A stretch of DNA of 64,000 nucleotides from Subtercola boreus (GTDB taxonomy: Bacteria > Actinomycetota > Actinomycetes > Actinomycetales > Microbacteriaceae): contig NZ_VFOO01000001.1 in the NCBI RefSeq assembly GCF_006716115.1, positions 1,488,001 through 1,552,000 on the forward strand, read 5' to 3'. Shown here piece by piece: positions 47,476 to 56,686 of the stretch. The translations under genes were made by a program, and so were the position numbers. The notes beneath the pieces are model-generated. The model did no database searches, was not told where the DNA came from, and saw only the letters and a list, made by a program, of their open reading frames with translations. Within the stretch, counting starts at the first letter, position 1; each line of letters opens with the position of its first letter.

Positions 47476-49817
47476 CGATCACCCCCTCCCCCGCCCCGCC
47501 CTCCGCCCGATCATCCGAACGTCAGGACGACACCATCTCTCCCACCGCCTCAGGGCCCGCCGCCTCCGAGCCCGCCGCCTCCGAGCCCGTCGCTTCAGAA
47601 CCCGTCGACTCAGTGCCCGCGCCGCCCCCACTCCAGCCGCACCCGCCGCTCCAGCCGCTCCTGGCCGGCGAACTCGTCGTCTTCAGCGCGCCGACGCAGG
47701 TCTGGTCGGCCGACGACGGGAGCATCGGGAGCCGGCCCATCCACGGCATCTACCACTCCGATCTCCGGCTGTTCAGCGAGCTCGCCGTGACCGTCGCCGG
47801 GGAGGTGCCCGAGCACATCTCCACCGCGCGGGACGGTGCGCGATCGGCCACCTTCACCGCTCTCCTCCGCGGGCTCGACGACAGCGGAGCCGACCCCCGC
47901 GTGCGGCTCGACCGTCACCGCACGGTTCTGGATGGCCGAGTCACCGAGACGCTCACCCTCAGCTCGGCGCTCCGCACCCCGATCGACACGACACTGACGG
48001 TGACCCTCCGGCCCGACTTCTCGGAGATGCAGGCGGTGAAGGCCGGGCTCGCTGCGGCGGATGCACGCGGCGGGGTCGGAGGCACCACGAACCCGCCGAC
48101 GACGAACTCCGAGGGTCACGTCGTCTTCGAGGCCGGCACGGCCCGCGCAGTGCTCACCGCGGCTGGCGCCACGATCAGTGCCCCCGCGGGTGCCACCGGC
48201 ACAGCCACCACCGGCGCCACCATTGGCGCCGCCGCGGACGCCACCGCCACCGCCACCGCCACCGCCACCTGGAGCGTGCACATCGCCCCGGGCGCTTCGA
48301 CCACCCTCAGCTTCAGCCTCGACCTCAGCGACAGTGCGGCTGTGGTGGCCGGGGCGAGCGAACCCACGGCGAACACAGCCGAGACGAGCAGCGAGAAGCC
48401 GAGCATCCGGAGCGGCGACTCGCGCCTCGCCCTCTGGCTGACCACCGCCCTCGACGATCTCGACGCCCTGCGGATGGTGACGCGCGATCATCCCGACGAG
48501 CCGTTCCTGGCCGCCGGCTCACCCTGGTTCTTCACCCTGTTCGGTCGCGACTCGATCTGGGCCGCCCGCTTCCTGCTGCCCTTCGGCACCGAGTTGGCCG
48601 GCTCCACCCTGAAGGTGCTCGCGCGCATCCAGGGCACCCGCGAGATCGCCGGGACCGCCGAACAGCCGGGCAAGATCATGCACGAACTCCGCGCCACCGA
48701 ACTGCTGATCCCGGGCGAAGACGTCGCGCTCCCGCCGCTCTACTACGGCACCGTCGATGCGACCGCGCTGTGGGTCATCCTGCTGCACGATGCGTGGACC
48801 TGGGGCCTCGACGACGACACGGTGCGCGCGCTCCTGCCGAACCTGCGGGCGGCCCTGGCCTGGATGCGCGACTACGGCGACAGCGACGGCGACGGTTTTC
48901 TCGAATACGTCGACAGCACGGGGCACGGCCTCGCGAACCAGGGCTGGAAGGACTCCGGCGACTCGATCCAGTGGCGGGACGGACGGCTCGCCGAGGGTCC
49001 GATCGCGCTCTGCGAGGTGCAGGGGTACGCATACGAGGCCGCCGTCGGGGGCGCCCGGTTGCTCGAACATTTCGCTGCGGCGCCCGGCGAGTCTGCCGCC
49101 GCTGAGGCCGGCGAGGCCAGTGAGGCTGACGATGCCACCGAGGCCGCAGAATGGCGCGCCTGGGCCGCAGCCCTCAAGCAGCGCTTCGCCGAACGGTTCT
49201 GGATCGAGTCCCCCGACGGCCCCTACCCCGCCGTCGCGCTCGACGCCTCGAAACAGCGCGTCGACACCGTCACCAGCAACATCGGGCACCTGCTCGGCAC
49301 CGGCATCGTCACCCCCGACCAGGCCCGTCTGATCGCCGGGCGCCTCGTCTCCCCCGAACTCAGTTCCGGCTACGGCCTCCGCACCCTCTCGACCGACTCG
49401 GTGGGCTACTGGCCGCTCAGCTACCACGGTGGATCCGTCTGGGCCCACGACACGGCCATCGCCGTCGCCGGGCTGGCGCGCGAGGGGCTCGGCCGAGAAG
49501 CCTCCGTGCTCATCGAGGGTCTGCTCGCCGGCGCCGAGGGCTTCGGCTACCGGATGCCCGAACTGCACTCCGGCGACCCGCTGGCCACCACGGGCCGCCC
49601 CGTGCCGTACCCCGCCGCGTGCCGCCCCCAGGCCTGGTCGGCCGCAGCGGCGGTGAGTGTTCTGCAAGCGGCCCTCGGCCTGGTTCCGGATGCCCGTTCG
49701 GGCACCCTCGCCGCGAACCCGATCACGCCCGCCGTCGCCGGTTCCCTGCACGTCACCGGCCTCCGCGTCGGGAGCCGCAGCCACACCGTCAGCACAGGGG
49801 CCGAACCCTCGTCCTGA
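47472..49817 (+). CDS. Glycogen-debranching-type amylo-alpha-1,6-glucosidase family protein
   Basis: This large protein has 781 residues and no signal peptide. A disordered start with repeated A-S-E-P units (about residues 25-60) precedes the N-terminal GDE domain (VFSAPTQVWSADDGSIGS, IHGIYHSDLRLFSELAV). A low-complexity Ala/Thr linker follows, then the (alpha/alpha)6 catalytic part with GSPWFFTLFGRDSIWAARFLLPFG, NQGWKDSGDSI and WPLSYHGGSVWAHDTAIAVAGL. It probably trims glucosyl or rhamnosyl-like branches of the imported sugar in the cytosol. It is coupled to the permease by ATGA. Confidence 0.87.
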   Translation: MTITPSPAPPSARSSERQDDTISPTASGPAASEPAASEPVASEPVDSVPAPPPLQPHPPLQPLLAGELVVFSAPTQVWSADDGSIGSRPIHGIYHSDLRLFSELAVTVAGEVPEHISTARDGARSATFTALLRGLDDSGADPRVRLDRHRTVLDGRVTETLTLSSALRTPIDTTLTVTLRPDFSEMQAVKAGLAAADARGGVGGTTNPPTTNSEGHVVFEAGTARAVLTAAGATISAPAGATGTATTGATIGAAADATATATATATWSVHIAPGASTTLSFSLDLSDSAAVVAGASEPTANTAETSSEKPSIRSGDSRLALWLTTALDDLDALRMVTRDHPDEPFLAAGSPWFFTLFGRDSIWAARFLLPFGTELAGSTLKVLARIQGTREIAGTAEQPGKIMHELRATELLIPGEDVALPPLYYGTVDATALWVILLHDAWTWGLDDDTVRALLPNLRAALAWMRDYGDSDGDGFLEYVDSTGHGLANQGWKDSGDSIQWRDGRLAEGPIALCEVQGYAYEAAVGGARLLEHFAAAPGESAAAEAGEASEADDATEAAEWRAWAAALKQRFAERFWIESPDGPYPAVALDASKQRVDTVTSNIGHLLGTGIVTPDQARLIAGRLVSPELSSGYGLRTLSTDSVGYWPLSYHGGSVWAHDTAIAVAGLAREGLGREASVLIEGLLAGAEGFGYRMPELHSGDPLATTGRPVPYPAACRPQAWSAAAAVSVLQAALGLVPDARSGTLAANPITPAVAGSLHVTGLRVGSRSHTVSTGAEPSS

Positions 49818-49818
49818 T

Positions 49819-49876
49819 CGCGGGTGGGCCGGCCAGCCCACTCGCGGCCAGCCGATGCGGCGCTGATGCGGCTGGC
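49819..49876. terminator. Two hairpins between convergent genes
   Basis: The first stem has 11-base arms with one mismatch (49819-49829 and 49836-49846, core GTGGGC/GCCCAC). The second has perfect arms GCCAGCCG (49847-49854) and CGGCTGGC (49869-49876). They fill the gap between the glycosidase stop and the carboxypeptidase stop, and probably end transcription from both sides. Confidence 0.6.
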
Positions 49877-49885
49877 GGAGCAGCG

Positions 49886-51196
49886 TCAGCCGGCGGCGGC
49901 GAGAGACAGCGGCGCCGTCAGTGTCGCGCCGCCGACCACGAAGGTCGCCTGCCCGACCGTCGCCTGCCCGACGGACGCGCCCGACGTGGCACGCGCGCCC
50001 GTCGAACCCGCCGATGCTGCTGCCACGGTGTCGGAGGGCAGGTCATCCAGAGCCACCGTCGACGTCACCGCCTCGTCGCCGAACACGACCGCTGACAGGG
50101 GGGCCGTCGCCACCGCGTCGACCACCCGCCCGTCGGAGAGCGTGTAGGTGCCGAACACCTGCCCCGCCTCCGCGAGCTGCACCTGGGCGAGACCCGCCCG
50201 GGCGCTGGCGAGCAGCGCGCGGGTCGATGCGAAGCGCGCATCCAGTGACGGCGTCGCCAGCACCACCGCCACCAGCGTCACCGGCTGGGCGCCCACCGGC
50301 ACGACCGCCGAGGTCAGCAGGGTGAAGCCGGCGTAGCTCGTCGACCCGGTCTTCAGCCCGTCGACCCCGTCTTCGCCGAGCAGGATGTTCTGGTTCGCGA
50401 TCGTGCCGAGATCGGGCTGGTCGTAGGTCGGCATGCCGGCGATCGCGACGAGCGCCGGGTTCGCGTGCGCGAGCGCCGCCACGTGCAGGAGGTCGGCCGT
50501 CGAGCTGGCGCTGCCCGGGTCCAGCCCGCTCGCATCGGCGAGCGTCGTCTGGGTGAGACCGTTCGCGGCCAGCCACGCGCGGGCCGCGGCCAGGTAGGCG
50601 TCTTCGGACCCGAACGCCCAGCGCGCCACGGACTCCGCGTAGTTGTTCGCGCTGGTCAGCAGGGTGATGGCGAGCGCATCGTGCAGGGTCACCTGCTGGC
50701 CGGAGTACATGGGTTCGGTGAACTGGTCCTCGGCCTCGACCTCCTCGGTGACATCGAGGTCGGCTTGGCCGAGCGTGATCGTCGGGCCCTGGTCGGCGCC
50801 GTCGGCCAACGGATGCTCGCCCAGCACCACGAGCGCCGTGATCACCTTCGTGATGCTCGCGATCGGCCGCGTGCCGGTGTCGCCGCCCTGTCCGAGTACG
50901 CGCACACTCCCGTCGGGCGCAGCGATCCCCACCGCTCCCGCCCCCACCTCCGGGAACTGCAGCGCGGCGGCCGCTCCCACCGGCACGTCGGCTGCCGTCG
51001 CCACGCCGACCACCGCAGCCGCGGTCGCCGCACTCGTCGCCGTCGCGCCTGACCCTCCCGCCGTGCACCCGGCGAGCAGCACCGCCATCGCGGCCGCCAC
51101 CGCAGCGGCCCCCGCAGCCCCGCGCCGCCCCCGCGCAATCTGACCGCGCCCCTTCAGCTCCTGACGCCGGTCACTGTGCCCGAGGATCGACTTCAC
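49886..51196 (-). CDS. D-alanyl-D-alanine carboxypeptidase (PBP5-like), lipoprotein
   Basis: This serine peptidase of the DacA/SxxK family has 436 residues and trims peptidoglycan stem peptides. The start is GTG; a hydrophobic segment ends with the lipobox LLAGC near residue 44. Motifs are S-I-T-K (IASITKVITALVVL), S-A-N (LLTSANNYAESVA) and K-T-G (GLKTGSTSYAGFTLL). An Ala/Gly-rich N-terminal linker and a C-terminal domain rich in Ala, Val and Thr flank the catalytic core. It appears monocistronic. Confidence 0.9.
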   Translation of the reverse strand: MKSILGHSDRRQELKGRGQIARGRRGAAGAAAVAAAMAVLLAGCTAGGSGATATSAATAAAVVGVATAADVPVGAAAALQFPEVGAGAVGIAAPDGSVRVLGQGGDTGTRPIASITKVITALVVLGEHPLADGADQGPTITLGQADLDVTEEVEAEDQFTEPMYSGQQVTLHDALAITLLTSANNYAESVARWAFGSEDAYLAAARAWLAANGLTQTTLADASGLDPGSASSTADLLHVAALAHANPALVAIAGMPTYDQPDLGTIANQNILLGEDGVDGLKTGSTSYAGFTLLTSAVVPVGAQPVTLVAVVLATPSLDARFASTRALLASARAGLAQVQLAEAGQVFGTYTLSDGRVVDAVATAPLSAVVFGDEAVTSTVALDDLPSDTVAAASAGSTGARATSGASVGQATVGQATFVVGGATLTAPLSLAAAG

Positions 51197-51231
51197 CCCG
51201 AAAGTCTACGTCGGCACGTCGAGTCCAGAAG

Positions 51232-51275
51232 TGCCCCCGGCGCGCCAACACTTTCTCATTCCGTCCGGGGCTCAC
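51232..51275. repeat. Hairpin repeat, copy 1
   Basis: A 44-base element starting GCCCCCGGCGCGCCAAC and ending GTCCGGGGCTCAC, with self-complementary ends (GCCCCCGG / CCGGGGC). A close second copy lies 112 bases further on in the same orientation. The gap between copies (51276-51341) is AT-rich with a -10-like TATACT. Confidence 0.75.
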
Positions 51276-51343
51276 TGTGGCATTCACGCAGGCATCCATA
51301 AGATGATATTTAATCATATACTGCCGGAGTGGCAAAAAAAATT

Positions 51344-51385
51344 GCCCCGGCGCGCCAACGCTTTCACGTTTCGTCCGGGGCTTAC
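51344..51385. repeat. Hairpin repeat, copy 2
   Basis: This is a second copy of the element at 51232: GCCCCGGCGCGCCAAC, then a variable CTTTC-rich loop, then CGTCCGGGGCTTAC. The ends pair as GCCCCGG / CCGGGGC. The loop differs from copy 1 at several positions while the stem and the GGCGCGCCAAC word are kept. Confidence 0.75.
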
Positions 51386-51435
51386 CTCTCAAGCTTAGCA
51401 AACCTCATAATCCAGATGCAACCGGAACGAGTTTC

Positions 51436-52092
51436 GTGAGTACCGTCGACAACATCGAGGCCACTCTCGGACCAGAACGCTTCGCAACCTATCTCCTTGC
51501 ATGCCGCGGAGACGCACTACGCGCTTCGCGGCTCTATGCCTGGAACGTCGAGGCATCCGGAAGCCTCTGGGGTAGCTTCCATATCCTGGAAGTGGCAACT
51601 CGGAATGCCATGTGCCGAGCACTGCGCGAGCATTTTGGGCAAGCCGATTGGTGGCAGTTGGCGCCACTGACCAAGGAGGATCGTCGCCGAGTCGACTCCG
51701 TGACAGGGGTTCTTCGGACACGACATAAGAAAGCACCTGTCGCTGGGCAGGTCATTGCCGAACTGACACTGGGATTCTGAACGGGTCTCGTCGCAAACAA
51801 GTACCACGCGAATCTGTGGCAACCATCGCTCTCAGACGTCTTCCGCGACTTCCCCGGCCGCCGAGCGGAGGTGCACTCAGGCTTGGAACGTCTGAGGAAA
51901 CTCCGAAATCGGGTCGCACACCACGAGCCCGTCATTGGGCGAGATCTGTACTTCGATCATGCTCTACTACTCACGCTCCTTGCGGCAGTCGCACCGGAAG
52001 CAGAACGACTCGTCAGAGCGCGATCACGGGTCCCTCAGATCCTGGGAGGACGCGAGGCTACCCTGGCCGGCGACCGCTCCGTGCAATTCTGA
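51436..52092 (+). pseudogene. Abi-family protein gene broken by one opal codon
   Basis: The frame reads 114 residues (SLWGSFHILEVATRNAMCRALREHFG..., IAELTLGF) and then TGA at 51778-51780. It continues uninterrupted in the same frame as TGLVANKYHANLWQPSLSDVFRDFPGRR and LRKLRNRVAHHEPV to the stop at 52092. Intact Abi-like proteins have a Trp after the LTLGF motif, so a TGG-to-TGA change explains the break. The joined protein would have 218 residues. The RNRVAHHEP motif recalls the R-x4-6-H signature of HEPN ribonucleases. The second half alone has an internal GTG at 51871. Confidence 0.75.
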
Positions 52093-52111
52093 GCGGCGCC
52101 TCTGAGGCGGG

Positions 52112-53524
52112 CTACTCCGTCACGTCGCGCGACCAGCCGTGCGGGCCCTGCGAGCCGGCCGGGTACTCCTCGAGGGGCACGTCGCCGCGCTTCCAAGCGT
52201 TCACCACCGGTGCGACGATCCGCCAGCACGTCTCGGCGACGTCGCCCCGGATCGAGAGGGTCGGGTCGTTGCCCAGAACACCGCGCATCACTTCGCCGTA
52301 GGCCGTCAGCGGCGAGGGCTCGAGGGTCGTCGCCAGGTCGTGGCGCGCGAGGCTGAACGGATCCCCGTCACCGTTCAACGTCAGCTCGAAGGTGAGGGTC
52401 GGCGGGCGCAGCCCGACGACGATCCGCTCCGGCGACGCCGACCCGGTCAGGCCCGACGGCACGAAACCGACCGGCTTCAGCGTCAGCACGACCTGCTTCA
52501 CCGGCTCACCGATCGCCTTGCCCGACCGCAGCACGAACGGAACCCCCGACCAGCGCCGGGTGTTCACCTCGACCACCATCTCGGCGAGCGTCTCGGTCTC
52601 CCGCGAGGGATCCACGCCCTCCTCCGATGCGTAGGCCGGCATCTTCCGCGTTCCCACGGTGCCGGCCCCGTAGCGCGCCCGGCGGCTGACGGCATCCGTT
52701 CCCGGCAGCATCGGCGCGCCCGACCAGACCGAGGTCGCCCGCAGCACCGCCGCCGTCGCCGCCCGGAAGTCGACGGGATCGACCCGCGTCGGCGCCTCCA
52801 TCGCCACGATCGACAGCACCTGCAGCAGGTGCGACTGCAGCATGTCGATCAGGGCACCCGACGTGTCGTAGTACCCGGCACGCCCCTCCAGCCCCAGGTC
52901 TTCGTCGTAGATGATCTCGACCTTCTCGACGTTCTGGTTGTTCCAGATCGGCTCGACGAGCCGGTTCACGAACCGGAGGCCCAGGATGTTGAGCACCGTC
53001 GACATGCCGAGGAAGTGGTCGACCCGGTGGATCTGCTCCTCGGGCACCAGTTTCAGCAGGTGCCGGTTGAGCGTGGCGGCACTCCGCGAGTCCGACCCGA
53101 AGGGCTTCTCGAGGGCGAACACCGTCCCGTCGGGCAGGTCGACCGAAGCCATCGTCTGGATGACCTTCGAGACGATCGCGGGAGGCAGGGCGAAGTAGAT
53201 CACCAGCGAACCCTCGACGCTCCCGAGGATGCTCATGAGATCATCCTTCGACGTCGGATCACCGACCACGTACTCGGCGGACTCGATGAGGGCCCGCGCC
53301 GTGGCACCCTTCGCCTCGACCCCGTCGAATGCCGTCTTCACCGTCTTCTGCCACTCGTCGCGGCTCCGCTCCGACCGGCCGGAACCGATGATGCGAAGAC
53401 CCGAGATCAGGTCGCGGTCGGCTTCCACTCCCCCGCCCACCAGGCTGCCGAGGCCCGGCAGCAGGAGTCGTTCGGTGAGGTCACCGCTGGCACCGAGAAT
53501 GAGGAGGGTCTTCGACGTCGTCAT
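52112..53524 (-). CDS. zwf: Glucose-6-phosphate 1-dehydrogenase
   Basis: This first enzyme of the oxidative pentose phosphate pathway has 470 residues. The NADP site is LLILGASGDLTERLLLPGL, the catalytic region is IHRVDHFLGM, and the later EPIWNN and RAGYYDTSGALIDMLQSHLLQ blocks are all in order. The ATG at 53524 is chosen because it sits at the Rossmann start; a much longer open frame upstream runs antisense to the exporter gene. Here it stands apart from tal, tkt or opcA genes, so it may be a second, stand-alone copy. Confidence 0.93.
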   Translation of the reverse strand: MTTSKTLLILGASGDLTERLLLPGLGSLVGGGVEADRDLISGLRIIGSGRSERSRDEWQKTVKTAFDGVEAKGATARALIESAEYVVGDPTSKDDLMSILGSVEGSLVIYFALPPAIVSKVIQTMASVDLPDGTVFALEKPFGSDSRSAATLNRHLLKLVPEEQIHRVDHFLGMSTVLNILGLRFVNRLVEPIWNNQNVEKVEIIYDEDLGLEGRAGYYDTSGALIDMLQSHLLQVLSIVAMEAPTRVDPVDFRAATAAVLRATSVWSGAPMLPGTDAVSRRARYGAGTVGTRKMPAYASEEGVDPSRETETLAEMVVEVNTRRWSGVPFVLRSGKAIGEPVKQVVLTLKPVGFVPSGLTGSASPERIVVGLRPPTLTFELTLNGDGDPFSLARHDLATTLEPSPLTAYGEVMRGVLGNDPTLSIRGDVAETCWRIVAPVVNAWKRGDVPLEEYPAGSQGPHGWSRDVTE

Positions 53525-53665
53525 ACTTCGAGCGTACTTCCCGGAGCGCCGGCCCGGCCGGGGCCTGCGAACCCGGCGCCCGTCGGTTACCCTGTAGCCC
53601 GGCCGCCGGGCGAAGTTGTGTGACGGCAAGGAAATATCCGACAGCGCCCCATACTTGAGGTACTC

Positions 53666-55123
53666 ATGAGCACGAAGAGCGAACCGGGCACGAACCCGCA
53701 CAGGCACGGCGTCGGTTTCCGCTCCGAACGGGGGCCGCTCCTCGTCGCGCTGATGCTCGCCACCGGCCTGGTCGCGATCGACGCGACCATCCTCGCCACC
53801 TCCGTGCCCTCGATCGTCGGTGATCTCGGGGACTTCTCGCAGTTCCCCTGGCTGTTCTCGATCTACCTGCTCGCCCAGGCGGTCTCGGTGCCGGTCTACG
53901 CGAAACTCAGCGACACGCTGGGTCGGAAGCCGCTGATCCTGTTCGGCATCGGCCTGTTCCTTCTCGGCTCGATCCTCTGCGGCCTGGCCTGGAGCATGCC
54001 GGCGCTCATCGTGTTCCGCGTCATCCAGGGCCTCGGTGCAGGGGCGGTCCAGCCGATCGCCGTCACCATCGCCGGCGACATCTACACCGTGGAGGAGCGC
54101 GCCAAGGTGCAGGGCTATCTCGCGAGCGTCTGGGCCATCGCCTCGGTGGCCGGACCCCTGCTCGGCGGGCTGTTCTCCGAGTTCCTGTCCTGGCGCTGGA
54201 TCTTCTTCGTCAACATCCCGCTCTGCATTGTTGCGGGGTGGATGATCGTGACCCACTTCCACGAGAAGATCGAGAAGACGAAGCACCGCATCGACTACGC
54301 GGGCTCAGCCGTTCTCACCGTGGCGCTCAGCGCCCTCATCCTCGCCGTGCTCGAAGGCGGGGAAGCCTGGGCGTGGGACTCCCCCGCGAGCATCGGCGCC
54401 TTCGCCTTCGGCGGGCTGATGCTCGTCGTGTTCGTCTTCGTCGAGCGGCACGCAGCGGAGCCCGTGCTGCCGCTCTGGGTTTTCTCCCGCCGACTGCTCC
54501 TGACCACCACCCTGATCTCGCTCGGGGTCGGGGCGATCCTCCTCGGTGTGACCTCCTTCGTGCCGACCTTCCTCGAGGGCGCCCTGCACATCACTCCGCT
54601 CGTCTCGGGCCTCGCCGTCGCCGCGATCACGCTGGGCTGGCCGCTCGCCGCCTCGCAGTCGGGCCGCCTGTATCTCCGGATCGGGTTCAAGCGCACCATC
54701 CTGATCGGAATGGTGCTGGCCGTTCTCGGAGCGCTCAGCCTCTCGTTCACCGCCGGGCGACCCGACCTCCTCGTCGTCGCTGCCAGCTGTTTCGTGATCG
54801 GCCTCGGCCTCGGCCTCGTCGCCACACCCTCCCTCATCGCCGCCCAGTCGAGCGTTCCCTGGGAGGAGCGCGGCGTGGTCACCGGCACCAACTTCTTCGC
54901 CCGTTCGATCGGCAGCGCGGTCGGGGTGGCCGTGTTCGGTGCCATCGCGAACGGCATCTACGCCGGGCACCCGGGGGGCGAGAGCGATCCGGCCACGGTC
55001 GCGGTGGCCTCCGGTGCCGCCTTCGTCGCGGTGCTGGTGTGCGCCGTCGCCACCGTCGCCGCTGCGGCTGCGATGCCGGATGCCCGACTGCGCTCCGACG
55101 GACGCGTGGCCACTGCGGGTTAG
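53666..55123 (+). CDS. MFS transporter, DHA2 (EmrB/QacA-like) family
   Basis: This drug:proton antiporter has 485 residues and about 14 transmembrane helices. Family marks are the Asp in helix 1 (LVAIDATILATSVPSI), motif A (KLSDTLGRKPLILFG), the RVIQGLGAGAVQP motif B and the antiporter motif C (SVAGPLLGGLFSE). The substrates are unknown. GAGG precedes the ATG. The 141-base gap to zwf holds both promoters. Confidence 0.9.
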   Translation: MSTKSEPGTNPHRHGVGFRSERGPLLVALMLATGLVAIDATILATSVPSIVGDLGDFSQFPWLFSIYLLAQAVSVPVYAKLSDTLGRKPLILFGIGLFLLGSILCGLAWSMPALIVFRVIQGLGAGAVQPIAVTIAGDIYTVEERAKVQGYLASVWAIASVAGPLLGGLFSEFLSWRWIFFVNIPLCIVAGWMIVTHFHEKIEKTKHRIDYAGSAVLTVALSALILAVLEGGEAWAWDSPASIGAFAFGGLMLVVFVFVERHAAEPVLPLWVFSRRLLLTTTLISLGVGAILLGVTSFVPTFLEGALHITPLVSGLAVAAITLGWPLAASQSGRLYLRIGFKRTILIGMVLAVLGALSLSFTAGRPDLLVVAASCFVIGLGLGLVATPSLIAAQSSVPWEERGVVTGTNFFARSIGSAVGVAVFGAIANGIYAGHPGGESDPATVAVASGAAFVAVLVCAVATVAAAAAMPDARLRSDGRVATAG

Positions 55124-55253
55124 AGCCCGTCCGCGTCGTCTGCATCATCGGGTTGACCGGCTCCCTGACGGTGACGTCGCCGGCCTCATCGCGTGCGCTG
55201 ACCGCCCGCTCATGATAATCTCTCATTTTCTGCTGAGCTGCGAGAGGTGTCCT

Positions 55254-56180
55254 ATGGCGAAAGTGCCCCGGTCCACGACAGAGGAGCCGGTCCCCGTCGG
55301 TCACGATGGCGTGCGGGTCGACATCACCGAATCCACCGCTGCATCTCTTCCGGGCGGCGCCGGGTTGGCTCTGTGCGCTCTTCTGCTTTTGGTGGGGATG
55401 ATCATCCTGACCCTGTTCACCAGGGCGGCGGAAGGTTTCGTCTTCCTGCTCGTTGCCGGAATCCTTCTGGTCGCCACGTCCTTCGTCGTCGTGCAGCCGG
55501 GCCAGACCAAGGTCGTCCAGTTCTTCGGTCGCTACATCGGCACGGTGCGACGAACGGGCCTCTCTGTCGTCGTGCCCCTATCGACGCGGCGGAACGTGAG
55601 CGTTCGCGTGCGTAACTTCGAGACCAGCCGCCTCAAAGTCAACGACGCAGACGGGAGTCCAGTCGAAATCGCGGCGATCGTCGTGTGGCAGGTGGCCGAC
55701 ACGTCGAAGGCGACCTACGCCGTCGACAACTACGTCGACTTCGTGTCGGTTCAGGCAGAGTCGGCTCTTCGCCACATCGCCACCACGCACCCTTACGACG
55801 GCTCGGAATCAGGCGGCACCTCACTCCGCGGATCGACCGACCAGGTGGCCGATGAACTGGCGCACGAGGTGGCGGTGCGGGTGTCCCTCGCCGGCGTGGA
55901 GATCATCGAGGTGCGCATCAGCCACCTCGCATACGCAGCGGAGATCGCCCAGGCGATGCTTCGTCGCCAACAGGCGAATGCCGTCGTCGCTGCTCGGAAA
56001 CGCATCGTCGAGGGTGCCGTCGGCATGGTCGGAATGGCACTCACTGAGCTCAGGGAGCAGAACATCGTGGAACTCGACAGCAGGGCCACGGCCACGATGG
56101 TGGGCAATCTCATGGTCGTGCTGTGCAGTGATCAGCCCGCGTCGCCCGTCATCACCACCGGAACGATCCCTGAGAAGTGA
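55254..56180 (+). CDS. SPFH/band-7 domain membrane protein
   Basis: This membrane-scaffold-type protein has 308 residues. Two adjacent N-terminal helices (about residues 37-80) are followed by a band-7 domain ([31 protein letters not shown] ... [13 protein letters not shown]) and a coiled-coil part ([29 protein letters not shown]). SPFH proteins form rings or platforms in the membrane and often recruit proteases. GAGAGG precedes the ATG at 55254. It has no NfeD-like partner next to it. Confidence 0.87.
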   Translation: MAKVPRSTTEEPVPVGHDGVRVDITESTAASLPGGAGLALCALLLLVGMIILTLFTRAAEGFVFLLVAGILLVATSFVVVQPGQTKVVQFFGRYIGTVRRTGLSVVVPLSTRRNVSVRVRNFETSRLKVNDADGSPVEIAAIVVWQVADTSKATYAVDNYVDFVSVQAESALRHIATTHPYDGSESGGTSLRGSTDQVADELAHEVAVRVSLAGVEIIEVRISHLAYAAEIAQAMLRRQQANAVVAARKRIVEGAVGMVGMALTELREQNIVELDSRATATMVGNLMVVLCSDQPASPVITTGTIPEK

Positions 56181-56192
56181 TCGCCCCCGCCG

Positions 56193-56576
56193 TCACAAGC
56201 CGTCCAGACCTTCCTCCGTCTTGTCGGCCGATTCGGCGTCCGGCTCCTGGTGGTGGCGTCGCCGACGGTCCTCCTCGAACTCCGGCAGGAACGTCAGCAC
56301 GAACAGCATGATCAGCAGCGCGAAGATGATCAGCGCTGCCAACAGGTCGCTCAGCTGGAACGGGTAGACCCTGCCGTCGATCGACAACACGAGCACCGTC
56401 TCGATTAGCGCGAAGACGATGAAGAACACCCCCATCAGGGTGCGCGTGCGCCGCTGGTTGTTGCCGCGCTTGTGGATCTTGGTCCGCCGAAGTTCCACCA
56501 TCAGGGCGAGCAGGATGATCGGCAGGATCTGCGACAGGGCCGTGGCGGTGTCGATGTCGAAAAGCCTGATGATCAT
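56193..56576 (-). CDS. Small membrane protein, unknown function
   Basis: This 127-residue protein has three hydrophobic segments (about residues 12-28, 45-65 and 75-98), a basic loop (RRTKIHKRGNNQRRTR) and an acidic, His/Arg-rich tail. I do not recognise the family. It is convergent with the SPFH gene, 12 bases away, and divergent from the AcoR-like regulator. Confidence 0.65.
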   Translation of the reverse strand: MIIRLFDIDTATALSQILPIILLALMVELRRTKIHKRGNNQRRTRTLMGVFFIVFALIETVLVLSIDGRVYPFQLSDLLAALIIFALLIMLFVLTFLPEFEEDRRRRHHQEPDAESADKTEEGLDGL

Positions 56577-56686
56577 GCGAAAACCCTACTGGCAGCGCGG
56601 CCTGCCGTTTTCTCAGGCGCGGCCCGTGTGTTGCGCGTATTCTGAGAACCTCCCCACCCGGGCAGATCAGCGACGATCGGAGCACA

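Noticed and set aside
47472-47480. A frameshifted single gene joining the second permease and the debranching-type enzyme
   Set aside because: The ATGA overlap and full-length domains on both sides show two normal coupled genes.
48230-48275. GCCACC hexamer run considered as a CRISPR or mobile repeat
   Set aside because: It is a coding microsatellite giving an Ala-Thr run in the glycosidase; there are no spacers.
51232-51385. The hairpin pair as att sites of an integrated element
   Set aside because: Only about 70 bases lie between them, and no integrase or tRNA target is present; a repeat or structured element is more likely.
53525-54286. N-terminal extension of glucose-6-phosphate dehydrogenase
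   Set aside because: The extra 254 codons are antisense to the DHA2 exporter, and the family starts at the Rossmann motif near 53524.
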